In this document: positions 1 through 7,996 of the stretch, one piece after another
Numbering within the stretch: position 1 is the stretch's first letter
Layout: each line of letters opens with the position of its first letter
Assembly (NCBI GenBank): GCA_024401455.1
Contig: JAKSLA010000001.1
Coordinates: 1-64,000 of the forward strand
Length of the DNA stretch: 64,000 nt
Reading direction: 5' to 3'
Source of the DNA: Paludibacteraceae bacterium
Lineage (GTDB): Bacteria; Bacteroidota; Bacteroidia; Bacteroidales; Paludibacteraceae
Notes under the pieces: model-generated
The model's database searches: none
What the model was told of the DNA's origin: nothing
Seen by the model: only the letters and a program-made list of their open reading frames with translations
Position numbers and translations under genes: made by a program

Positions 1-81
1 TCCTTGACCTGCATTCCTGTTGTGTACATGAATTAAAACTTATTACTGTTAGATTTTTTATTTTTCGTTAAAAATCGCCTG

Positions 82-262
82 AATTTAATTCAAAGCAAGT
101 TATAGAAAAGTTTTTAGCTGTGCAAGAGCGAAAGCGGAAGTAACCGCTCAGGAACATCGCAAAAGCAATCAATTACCTCATCACAACCGAATGCCACCAC
201 TCCACGCAAAGGCATATACAACAGTTGCTTGCCTATACAAACGAGTTGCTGAGCCAAGCAAA
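82..262 (+). mobile_element. Degenerate relic of an IS5-type insertion sequence
   Basis: Bases 95-187 align with 51386-51480, the 5' part of the IS5-type transposase gene elsewhere in this window, at high identity. In the transposase frame a Tyr codon has become a stop (TAA near 171). Bases 82-94 match 51225-51237, the presumed left end of that element, and are joined directly to the coding part, so about 148 bases have been lost between them. From 187 to about 262 similarity is weaker. No open frame remains. It is a dead fragment. Confidence 0.75.
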
Positions 263-264
263 CT

Positions 265-299
265 AAAAGGGTTGCACATCCACGGATATGCAACCCTTT
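265..299 (-). terminator. Rho-independent terminator of the ddl-mrp-rhodanese operon
   Basis: An inverted repeat (gggttgca...tgcaaccc, 269-296, one mismatch in a 12-13 bp stem) lies just beyond the rhodanese stop at 324 and has a short T tract on the minus strand. It also has T residues on the plus strand, so it may work in both directions. Confidence 0.7.
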
Positions 300-323
300 C
301 TATTTCAACCTTACGTCAGTTTA

Positions 324-770
324 TTACTTCTCAATTGGAAGGCCAGCCTCAACCCAACCTTCGTAGCCAGTCATAAGGTGGTAGGTCTTAGCTAGACCCC
401 AACCCATAGAAGAAACGATACCAGCCAAATAGAAGCCCATAGAACCATTGGTTTTCTTAGAACCATAAAGGTAAATTGACTTTGACTGATCGATATTCTT
501 CATTGCTGCCTTGAATGAAGTCTCTGCAGTTCTGTCTGTTGCAGGAATGTTGATAGCACCTGGGATGTGACCTTCTGCATACTCTTCTGCTGAACGATAG
601 TCAACAACACAACAATTAGTTGAGGTGTTGATTCTCTCTTGGAATCCCTTTGCATCCTCAACCTTCTTATAAGAATCCAACTTCTCGGTATCTGAGCCTG
701 AACATGCAGAGAAACCCAAAGAAAGAACGGCTACAAAAGCCATTACAAAAAATTGCTTCAAACTTTTCAT
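324..770 (-). CDS. Rhodanese-like domain lipoprotein lacking the catalytic cysteine
   Basis: 148 residues from the ATG at 770, chosen because it starts directly at a lipoprotein signal peptide; an in-frame start nine codons upstream would spoil it. The signal ends in a lipobox (GFSAC), so the protein is probably anchored in an envelope membrane. The rest is one rhodanese fold with the family hallmark DYRSAEEYAEGHIPGAINIP. Where active sulfurtransferases have a Cys-containing loop (YCxxGxRS) this protein has YGSKKTNGS, with Gly in place of Cys. Sulfur transfer is therefore unlikely, and a binding or structural role is more plausible. It lies 55 bases downstream of mrp on the same strand and is the last gene before a terminator. 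Confidence 0.85.
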   Translation of the reverse strand: MKSLKQFFVMAFVAVLSLGFSACSGSDTEKLDSYKKVEDAKGFQERINTSTNCCVVDYRSAEEYAEGHIPGAINIPATDRTAETSFKAAMKNIDQSKSIYLYGSKKTNGSMGFYLAGIVSSMGWGLAKTYHLMTGYEGWVEAGLPIEK

Positions 771-825
771 TTTAAAACCTATTATATAATTAAACAAAAA
801 AAATTATTTCTTCACTTGTCAAGCA

Positions 826-1932
826 TCACTTGTGGACCTCGACCTTTTTTGTCTCAGGAAGCGTTGCATTGCGCTTCTCTACTTGTGCCACGACATTGCG
901 AGCCAACTCGGCAAATGCAGCGCCCGTCATCGTATCCGGATCACAGGCTACAGGCGTTCCGCCATCACCTCCCTCACAAATACTTTGAACAATAGGGATT
1001 TGACCTAATAGAGGAACCTGCAATTCTTGTGCCAATTTTTTACAACCTTCCTTTCCGAAAAGGTAATACTTGTTCTGCGGCAACTCGGCTGGCGTAAACC
1101 AAGCCATATTTTCAACCAAACCCAAGATTGGCACATTCACCTTCTCCCCCATGAACATATTAATTCCCTTGCGAGCATCGGTCAAAGCCACCTCCTGCGG
1201 CGTACTGACAACAATAGCACCTGTAATGGCCACCGTCTGCACCATGGTCAAATGAATGTCGCTCGTACCTGGCGGCAAATCGACGACGAAATAGTCCAAA
1301 TCGCCCCAATTAGCATCCGTGATAAGTTGCTTCAAGGCATTGCTGGCCATTCCTCCTCGCCAAAGCACTGCACTGTTAGGATCGACAAAGAATCCGATGG
1401 AGAGCATCTTCACCCCATACTTCTCTTCTGGACGAATCAACTCGCGGTCGCCTACAGGCTCCAATATCGGGCGAGCATCCTCCAAACCAAACATCTTCGG
1501 AACGGAAGGTCCAAAGATATCGGCATCAAGCAATCCCACCTTATAGCCTTGCTGTGCCAAAGCGACAGCCAAATTGGAAGACACCGTCGATTTTCCAACG
1601 CCACCCTTACCAGAAGAAACGGCAATGATATTCTTCACCTGAGAAAGAGGCTTCTCCTCTGCCACAGGAAGCGGTTTACGCGAACGAATATCAATGTTCC
1701 CCTTTATATCGACCTCCGGGCCGACATAGGTAAGGATAGCCTGCTCACAAGCCTTTACCAATGATTTGGAAAACGGATCGTTAGCCTTATCAAAGATGAG
1801 CGAGAAAGAGACCTTGTTTCCGTCTATACGGATATTGTCCTCCACCATCTCAGAAGAGACGATGTCCTTTCCCGTACCAGGGTAACGCACATGTTTGAGC
1901 GCGTCCAATATCAAATTCGGGTATAATGCCAT
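826..1932 (-). CDS. mrp: Mrp/NBP35-family ATP-binding protein (iron-sulfur carrier)
   Basis: 368 residues. An N-terminal MIP18/DUF59-type domain (about 1-85) precedes a deviant-Walker P-loop ATPase domain with GKGGVGKST at residues 108-116. Family members act as scaffolds or carriers for Fe-S clusters in the cytosol. The usual CxxC pair between the ATPase motifs is absent here: the segment after GLVENM reads AWFTPAELPQNKYY, a form I associate with Bacteroidota homologues. The gene starts five bases after the ddl stop, so the two are transcriptionally and probably translationally linked. The start is supported by full N-terminal domain coverage. Confidence 0.93.
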   Translation of the reverse strand: MALYPNLILDALKHVRYPGTGKDIVSSEMVEDNIRIDGNKVSFSLIFDKANDPFSKSLVKACEQAILTYVGPEVDIKGNIDIRSRKPLPVAEEKPLSQVKNIIAVSSGKGGVGKSTVSSNLAVALAQQGYKVGLLDADIFGPSVPKMFGLEDARPILEPVGDRELIRPEEKYGVKMLSIGFFVDPNSAVLWRGGMASNALKQLITDANWGDLDYFVVDLPPGTSDIHLTMVQTVAITGAIVVSTPQEVALTDARKGINMFMGEKVNVPILGLVENMAWFTPAELPQNKYYLFGKEGCKKLAQELQVPLLGQIPIVQSICEGGDGGTPVACDPDTMTGAAFAELARNVVAQVEKRNATLPETKKVEVHK

Positions 1933-1937
1933 TCTTA

Positions 1938-2915
1938 TTATCCGTTAATGTTATTCTCTACGATGTCAGACAAAACCTCGGCAATGTCAAGACCTGCCGC
2001 ACGCACCTGTTGAGGAATGAAACTAGTGGCCGTCATTCCTGGCGTAGTATTGATTTCAAGCAAATTGACCTTATCACCCTCCGTTATGATATAATCAATA
2101 CGAATGATTCCTTTTGCCCCGATAATGTCATAAATGCGAGAGGTCAAGGCCTGCACCTTCGCTGTCACGTCCGGTGACAAACGGGCTGGAGTGATCTCCT
2201 CAACCTGTCCATTATATTTTGCATCGTAATCGAAAAATTCATTTTGACTGACCACCTCGGTGATTGGGAACACTACGGTCTTCTGCTTGGTTTTATAAAC
2301 GCCGCAAGTGATCTCCGTACCCTTCATAAAACTCTCGATGATGACTTGGTCACCCTCTGCAAAAGCCGCCTCGATGGCAGGAAGCACCTGATCGGCAGAC
2401 TTCACTTTCGTCACACCGAAACTGCTGCCGCCTATGTTCGGCTTCACAAAGCAAGGCAAACCTACCTTTGCCACCACATCGTCAGCAGAAACAGCCTCAC
2501 CCTTGCGGACAAGGATTGATTCGGCAATATTTACACCGAAGGATTTCAAATAGTGGTTACAGAAGAATTTGTTGAAGGTCAAGGCGGCTGCCAAAACGCC
2601 ACAACAAGAGTATGGCATACCGATCAAATCGAAATAGCCCTGCAACTTTCCATCCTCGCCTGGAATACCATGAATGGTAATGTAAGCGTAATCGAACGAT
2701 TTCTTCTCGCCGTTGCAAACGAATGTGAAATCATTCTTGTCAATATCATATTTCACACCATCGCAAAGCACTTTCCACTCTTTGCCGATGATAGTAACAA
2801 CATACAAATTATATTTCTCCTTGTTAAAAAAGGATTCAATACCAGCAGCACTACGCAAAGAGACCTCCACCTCAGATTGGTCTCCTCCCGCTACGATTGC
2901 AATGTTCTTTTTCAT
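1938..2915 (-). CDS. ddl: D-alanine--D-alanine ligase
   Basis: 325 residues from ATG 2915 (MKKNIAIVAGG), preferred over an ATG ten codons upstream because family members begin at this beta strand. The enzyme joins two D-Ala using ATP to make the dipeptide for peptidoglycan precursors, in the cytosol. An N-terminal preATP-grasp domain is followed by the ATP-grasp domain (from about residue 100), with the C-terminal metal/phosphate signature LLEINTTPGMT. First gene of an operon with mrp and the rhodanese lipoprotein. A -7-type promoter box lies at 2990-2997. Confidence 0.95.
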   Translation of the reverse strand: MKKNIAIVAGGDQSEVEVSLRSAAGIESFFNKEKYNLYVVTIIGKEWKVLCDGVKYDIDKNDFTFVCNGEKKSFDYAYITIHGIPGEDGKLQGYFDLIGMPYSCCGVLAAALTFNKFFCNHYLKSFGVNIAESILVRKGEAVSADDVVAKVGLPCFVKPNIGGSSFGVTKVKSADQVLPAIEAAFAEGDQVIIESFMKGTEITCGVYKTKQKTVVFPITEVVSQNEFFDYDAKYNGQVEEITPARLSPDVTAKVQALTSRIYDIIGAKGIIRIDYIITEGDKVNLLEINTTPGMTATSFIPQQVRAAGLDIAEVLSDIVENNING

Positions 2916-2989
2916 TATATCAAATTTTGAACTTATCCATTTCATAAGGGAAACGCGTCAAGCATTTCCTCCTTAATCTTGACATCACA

Positions 2990-2997
2990 CAAAGATA
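2990..2997 (-). promoter_or_regulatory. Predicted -7 box upstream of ddl
   Basis: CAAAGATA on the plus strand reads TATCTTTG on the minus strand, matching the Bacteroidota -7 consensus TAnnTTTG, 75 bases before the ddl start. No clear -33 TTTG is seen at the expected distance. Confidence 0.5.
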
Positions 2998-3066
2998 AAG
3001 AATGATATTTAAATAATAGACCTACAACGACGAAAAAGTCGTACACGTCCTCACTTCATAACATCT

Positions 3067-4110
3067 TCACAACCTCGGCTTCACAGATTCCTTCTTTATG
3101 CCGGCCAAGACCTTTTTGCCCCATTCACAAGAGAGCGAGTCGCCTATTGTCGGGGCGTTCAGCGTTTGCTCATCCCCGGACATTTTCACAAGGTCCAAAT
3201 AGTTCACGGCCTCTGAATTGCCATGCCAAGACCAAGCCAACCAACCTACAGAAGCAGAATCACAAGTGGACAAGATAAGATCTTCATCCACGTCTCCGTC
3301 GGTATGATACCAACCGAACTCACCGATACAGAGGGCTAAATTCTGTTCCATAATGCCGTTGATAATGGGTTGCACACGCGCTGTGTTACCAGCCGTCCCA
3401 TACATGTGGACGGAAAAGATGACATTGCGCTCAGGGTCAGATGCCAAGACTTGAGTTCCTGCCCGACGGATGCACTCCGCCCCCTGTCCATAACCATCCG
3501 AATCGACCATGATACAATGCTTCAACCCTGCACTACGAATGATTGAGATTGCTTGTGCATAAGAGTTTGCCCAAAGGCTATCATTGCAACTCTTCATCCA
3601 CTCATTGGCTATATTAATGATGACAAAATTCTCCGTTCCTGAAAGGAATGAGGAGAGCGAAGCAAAACAACGAGCGGCATTCAACAAATTCTCAGTCGTA
3701 TCGTTGCCCGTAGCATCATGCACCTCCAAAATACCGACCATGCCATACTTACGGCACTCCTCAACTACAAAGGCCACCTCCTCCATGGGGGTAGGTGCCC
3801 AAACATCACCATCGGCCAAGACGACACGCACGGCGTTTGCCCCCGTACGGCCAATCGCCTCCATCTGTCCCATGCCCGTACCTCCGCTCCAAGCCCAATG
3901 GACATTCACACCCCGCATCAGCAAGGTATCACCATAAGCCGTGTACAATTGGTTTCCACGAACGGTCAGTCCATCATAGCAACGGACATTCACAGAATCT
4001 GTTTCGGAAACAGCACTTGCGCCTCCATTCGGATTTATCTTCACATCAAAATTACAGGAGGTGAATGTCAACAAGGACAATATCCAGCCTAATACGTATC
4101 TCAAATTCAT
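3067..4110 (-). CDS. Glycoside hydrolase family 5 (subfamily 8-like) beta-mannanase lipoprotein
   Basis: 347 residues. A signal peptide ends in a lipobox with Cys19 (FTSC), so the enzyme is probably lipid-anchored at the cell surface or in the periplasm. A catalytic TIM-barrel follows from about residue 45. MVGILEVHDATG (124-135), IINIANEW and CIGEFGWYHTDGDVDED closely resemble GH5_8 endo-1,4-beta-mannanases. Glu170 (in NEW) should be the acid/base and Glu264 (in GEFG) the nucleophile. Length fits a single catalytic domain with no binding module. It lies 77 bases after an arginase-like gene and may be cotranscribed with it. It is far from the GH26 mannanase locus at 39.4 kb but may act on the same polymer. 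Assignment to mannan rather than cellulose rests on motif recall. Confidence 0.85.
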   Translation of the reverse strand: MNLRYVLGWILSLLTFTSCNFDVKINPNGGASAVSETDSVNVRCYDGLTVRGNQLYTAYGDTLLMRGVNVHWAWSGGTGMGQMEAIGRTGANAVRVVLADGDVWAPTPMEEVAFVVEECRKYGMVGILEVHDATGNDTTENLLNAARCFASLSSFLSGTENFVIINIANEWMKSCNDSLWANSYAQAISIIRSAGLKHCIMVDSDGYGQGAECIRRAGTQVLASDPERNVIFSVHMYGTAGNTARVQPIINGIMEQNLALCIGEFGWYHTDGDVDEDLILSTCDSASVGWLAWSWHGNSEAVNYLDLVKMSGDEQTLNAPTIGDSLSCEWGKKVLAGIKKESVKPRL

Positions 4111-4187
4111 GATAATTTAAGGGGGGCTTTAATTCCCCGATTTTTGTTTTTCTCTAAATTGCGACCTTTCTCTCTTTTCGCATCAAA

Positions 4188-5300
4188 TCATCGTTGATAA
4201 TAACGCATCCACAAATCGAAAAGACGTCCGTCAACCACCTTGCTATAATCATTATACGAACAAGAGAAAATTCTATCGCCCCCTCGCATCGGAATCTGAA
4301 CCCACCAACGATTATTCAGATGGTTATTGTAAAAAACGATATCATCGTCACCATCCATTTCCGGTACAACAATTGTCTTATAGGAAGAGAGGTCTCTCAA
4401 CGGATAATCACCATAACGATTGGCATACGCTTCCAAGAAATGCCAAACCAATTGGGCCGCCAACGAGGCAGTCTGACCATTGTTGTCAAAATAAGGATTC
4501 ACCTCAAAAAGGCCGAAAGCCTGAATACGGTCACTCAGTCCTGCGTAGCGAGTCAACTGGCAGAGTTCCTCACCCGTCAAGCCGTTAGGCGAAGGCATCT
4601 CCTGTCCTGGGGCATCCGATTGGCGAACCACAGACATATCCAAACTGACAAAATCCGAATCACGGAAAATCGGTTCCGCCTCGGCCAAATCAGCCCGAAG
4701 ATTGCCCAAGCGCATGACCCAACAGTTGTTCTCCTCCAACTTGTCCACCTGCAGTTGCGAACAGTAATAACTCTGACAACCGATCACATCCACGCGAAAA
4801 CGCTTATCGTCATTTATAATCGTGTTCAAATAAGACGATGGAGAAATAGGTGCGCCCTCCTCTATCGAGAGATCTATGCGCGAATCGAGCACCGACAAGT
4901 TCAACTCCTGCGAAATCTCCTTCAATCCGTCATAAACCGCAGCCGTCAACTCCTGCGAACCACCCAATATAACGGGCAAAACGCCTATGGCACGAAGTTC
5001 TGACACCGCACCACGCAAAGCAAAATACAACTCGGTCGGGTTATCACAAGCTTTGAGATTTCCCAAATCTGCAATCCTCAACTGTCGCATTTCCCCTCGA
5101 AGTGCATAGAGATATTTACGTATTTCATCTGGGGCAGCCGCACTTCCCCTGTTCACTTGGTCAGAATCCGCTTTCACTCCGATAATGGCCACATCATACG
5201 CCTCATCAACCAAACGACTTCCTAAAGTCTGCGTCACCGGTATAAACGGGAACACCAAATTCTCTACGGAAGGTTTCTCAAAATAATCAACAATACTCAT
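4188..5300 (-). CDS. Arginase/formiminoglutamase-fold protein with degraded metal site
   Basis: 370 residues with the ureohydrolase fold. The family's three manganese-binding segments are recognisable but altered: GGDHS is GGSQE, DAHxD is DSRID, and SxDxDxxDP is SLDMSVVRQSDAP. The His and several Asp ligands are thus gone, so hydrolysis of arginine, agmatine or formimidoylglutamate is unlikely. I have seen similar degenerate sequences annotated as formimidoylglutamase in Bacteroidota, which suggests a conserved non-catalytic clade. It lies between recN and the GH5 gene, all on the minus strand. The start ATG at 5300 gives a natural N-terminus. No histidine-degradation genes are nearby. Confidence 0.8.
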   Translation of the reverse strand: MSIVDYFEKPSVENLVFPFIPVTQTLGSRLVDEAYDVAIIGVKADSDQVNRGSAAAPDEIRKYLYALRGEMRQLRIADLGNLKACDNPTELYFALRGAVSELRAIGVLPVILGGSQELTAAVYDGLKEISQELNLSVLDSRIDLSIEEGAPISPSSYLNTIINDDKRFRVDVIGCQSYYCSQLQVDKLEENNCWVMRLGNLRADLAEAEPIFRDSDFVSLDMSVVRQSDAPGQEMPSPNGLTGEELCQLTRYAGLSDRIQAFGLFEVNPYFDNNGQTASLAAQLVWHFLEAYANRYGDYPLRDLSSYKTIVVPEMDGDDDIVFYNNHLNNRWWVQIPMRGGDRIFSCSYNDYSKVVDGRLFDLWMRYYQR

Positions 5301-5420
5301 TTGTTATTTCACCAATCTATTATCTCTTTCAAACCTATCTTAGGGCAGAACATCCACAGGAAAAAGGGAACTATATCTTCATGCCCAAGACAATACGTTT
5401 CAAACGGCAACGTAACACCA

Positions 5421-7085
5421 TCAGACGCCTGCGTCTTTCAGCAACTCCTTAGCGTTGTTAATGGCCGCATCAGTAAGATTTGCGCCGCTCAACATCTGTG
5501 CAATTTCAGCGATTCGCTCCTCCTTGCTGAGTTGTTTGATGCTGGAAACGGTACCCGACTCCACATCCTTCTTGTAAACCTTGAAGTGTTGCGCTCCCTT
5601 GGAGGCTATCTGCGGCAAGTGCGTAATGCTCAACACCTGCATATGGGCCGACATATTCTGCATCATTGCGCCCATTTTAGCCGCGATCTCACCCGATACA
5701 CCAGTATCAATCTCATCGAAGATAATGGCCGGCAGCGCGGCCGACTTGGACAAGACATACTTCAGGCTCAACATCACACGCGAAATTTCACCACCTGAGG
5801 CAATCGCCGTGATTGGCTGCATGCCCCTGTCTTTATTGGCAGAGAAGAGGAACGTAACAACATCCAACCCCGTCGGACCACATTTTTCCAATGCTTTGAA
5901 ATCCAAACTCAATCGAGCGTTAGGCATACCTAATTCATGCAACAAGTCTGACAGTTCGGTTTCTATTTGAGGAGCACATGCCTTTCGCGCCTTGGACAAC
6001 TCCTGCGCCAAAGCAAGAACCTTCTGAGTCTGCTCGGCCAACTCCTTCTCCAGCGCCTCAATCTCTTCAGAACCAAACTCCAAATCCTGCAACTGTTGCT
6101 CGTAAGAGGCCTGCAACTCAAGCAGTCCGGCTACAGAGTCCACATTGTGCTTCTTCTCCAACGTATATATCGTATCCAACCGTGTATTTACAAAATCCAA
6201 CCGGTTGGGGTCAACATCCATATCATTGTTTAGGACTTCCAACTCACGTAGAATATCTTTTGTCTCTATCAGACAAGAGTTGAGGCGTTCCGACAAATCG
6301 TTCAATCCGCCCAAATAATTCGAAACGGAATTGAGTGTCGAAACAGAATCCCTCAACGACTGATTGACAGATTGTTCCGATTCGTCCAAAAGATAAACCG
6401 CTTTAAGCAAAGCCTCCTTTATTTCGCTGGCGTGCTCCAACTGCTCCGCTTCCGCCTCCAACAATTCCTGTTCGTCCGCCACCAATGCAGCCTCAACCAA
6501 TTGGGTCAATTGGAACTCTGCATAGTCACGATTGGCGTTCTTTTGAGCCAACTCGTCACGCAATTTCTGTAACCGATGAGAAATAGAATTGAGTTTTGAA
6601 TATTCCGCCTCATACGTTTGAAGGCAGTCACCATTTTTTGCAATCGAATCAACGATCTGCAATTGGAAACGGCTATCATTCAACAACAGATTTTCATGTT
6701 GGGAATGGATATCCAACAACCTATCACCCAACGACTTCATCGTCGTCACATTGACAGGAGTATCATTGATGAAAGAGCGTGATTTGCCAGAAGCCACAAT
6801 CTCCCTACGCATGACACACTCCTCTTCATAATCTAAATCTTCCGCCTCGAAGAAAGGCTTCAAGTCATAGTTCGAAATGTCAAACACGGCCTCGACGACG
6901 CATTTGCGGGCAGGATCCTTTATTGACTTCGTATCGGCACGTTGGCCAAGAATCAAATTCAAGGCGCCCAACAAAATGGATTTTCCCGCGCCCGTCTCTC
7001 CGGTGATGACAGAGAAGCCAGACGAAAGTTCAATCTCAGACTTGTCAATCAAAGCATAATTTTCAACCAACAACCTCTTCAACAT
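5421..7085 (-). CDS. recN: DNA repair protein RecN
   Basis: 554 residues, typical RecN length. It is an SMC-like ATPase acting on double-strand breaks in the nucleoid. The N-terminal Walker A is GETGAGKS (29-36). A long coiled-coil middle (about 150-370) follows. The C-terminal half carries the signature SGGE and the Walker B region FDEIDTGVSG near residue 450. It follows porD with a 14-base gap, part of the coaBC-porD-recN run that I recognise from other Bacteroidota. Confidence 0.96.
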   Translation of the reverse strand: MLKRLLVENYALIDKSEIELSSGFSVITGETGAGKSILLGALNLILGQRADTKSIKDPARKCVVEAVFDISNYDLKPFFEAEDLDYEEECVMRREIVASGKSRSFINDTPVNVTTMKSLGDRLLDIHSQHENLLLNDSRFQLQIVDSIAKNGDCLQTYEAEYSKLNSISHRLQKLRDELAQKNANRDYAEFQLTQLVEAALVADEQELLEAEAEQLEHASEIKEALLKAVYLLDESEQSVNQSLRDSVSTLNSVSNYLGGLNDLSERLNSCLIETKDILRELEVLNNDMDVDPNRLDFVNTRLDTIYTLEKKHNVDSVAGLLELQASYEQQLQDLEFGSEEIEALEKELAEQTQKVLALAQELSKARKACAPQIETELSDLLHELGMPNARLSLDFKALEKCGPTGLDVVTFLFSANKDRGMQPITAIASGGEISRVMLSLKYVLSKSAALPAIIFDEIDTGVSGEIAAKMGAMMQNMSAHMQVLSITHLPQIASKGAQHFKVYKKDVESGTVSSIKQLSKEERIAEIAQMLSGANLTDAAINNAKELLKDAGV

Positions 7086-7099
7086 AGCTACTGACTAAA

Positions 7100-7996
7100 T
7101 CAATTATTGGTAATCAAAGGCTTCAACTTGGACGACTGCGTAGGCAAGACGGCCGTCAGGATCTCATAAACTTTCTTCCGCTCGTCTGGCGTAGCATCGT
7201 GGAACATATCCATAATCTCGTTCATCTTAGATTCTGCAAAGAGTTGCAAAGCGACAGAGAACGGCTTTTCACGGTTCAACTCCTGCAAATAAGGCAAGTT
7301 CTCGTAAATCTTATTTCTTCCCTTATCCACCAACTGAGCCATCTCGTCCAAACCAAGGCGGTGGTACTCGTAACTCACCTCACGCAATCTGCGCAATCGT
7401 TCGTCACGATATTCACTGATAATGGCATAACGGTTCCTGTCACTTTGGAACGCCTGCCAACCCAAATCGTCCGATGTTTGAGCCAAGGCAGCAATTGCCT
7501 CCGCCTTCTCAAAATACTTCGTACCGCCACAACGGCTGAACGAGTCGAAATTCAAGCCCAAGATGACATTCACATAAAATGCCATAACAGACATTAAGTT
7601 AGACTCGTACGAGTTCTCATTAAACTCCAAACGGTCAGCCTGGGCATAAGTGAATTTGAAATTCTCATCTTTAAAATTGAAGATCGGAGTCGTATAAGAC
7701 GAGTTAAAGACAGGGCGATTGGATTGAATCTGTAGAGAGCCTGCATAATTATCACCCGCTACAGAGGTAATGGTGATGATGAAACTGCAATTGATGCGCT
7801 CCTCGTTTTGGAAAATGGCATCCGTCCAACGACGAGAGTTCATGAACTCCGTCAATCGGTTAGCCATCTCCGTGTATATATCCTTATTCGTTCCCTCGAT
7901 GTTGTCCGAGTTCACCGTGATACGGCAATCCAACTCTTGTGCGCTCAGGAAATGCACCATCGAGCACAAAAACAATGTAACAAAAAATCTTCTCAT
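7100..7996 (-). CDS. porD: PorD/DUF4835 family protein (type IX secretion-associated)
   Basis: 298 residues with a Sec signal peptide ending near residue 19 (FLSAQE). The body matches the DUF4835 family, whose Porphyromonas member PorD is encoded in the same place between coaBC and recN and has been linked to type IX secretion. It is rich in polar residues, without further membrane segments, so it should be periplasmic or peripheral to the outer membrane. Its start overlaps the coaBC stop by four bases (ATGA type), indicating translational coupling. The T9SS cargo genes at 39.4 and 56 kb show that the system is in use in this organism. Confidence 0.85.
   Translation of the reverse strand: MRRFFVTLFLCSMVHFLSAQELDCRITVNSDNIEGTNKDIYTEMANRLTEFMNSRRWTDAIFQNEERINCSFIITITSVAGDNYAGSLQIQSNRPVFNSSYTTPIFNFKDENFKFTYAQADRLEFNENSYESNLMSVMAFYVNVILGLNFDSFSRCGGTKYFEKAEAIAALAQTSDDLGWQAFQSDRNRYAIISEYRDERLRRLREVSYEYHRLGLDEMAQLVDKGRNKIYENLPYLQELNREKPFSVALQLFAESKMNEIMDMFHDATPDERKKVYEILTAVLPTQSSKLKPLITNN

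Noticed and set aside
1027..1764. Plus-strand frame of 245 codons opposite mrp
   Set aside because: Shadow of mrp; no signal or domain.
3017..3040. Short palindrome acgac/gtcgt after the GH5 gene
   Set aside because: Only a 5 bp stem; its T run is in the loop, so I do not call it a terminator.
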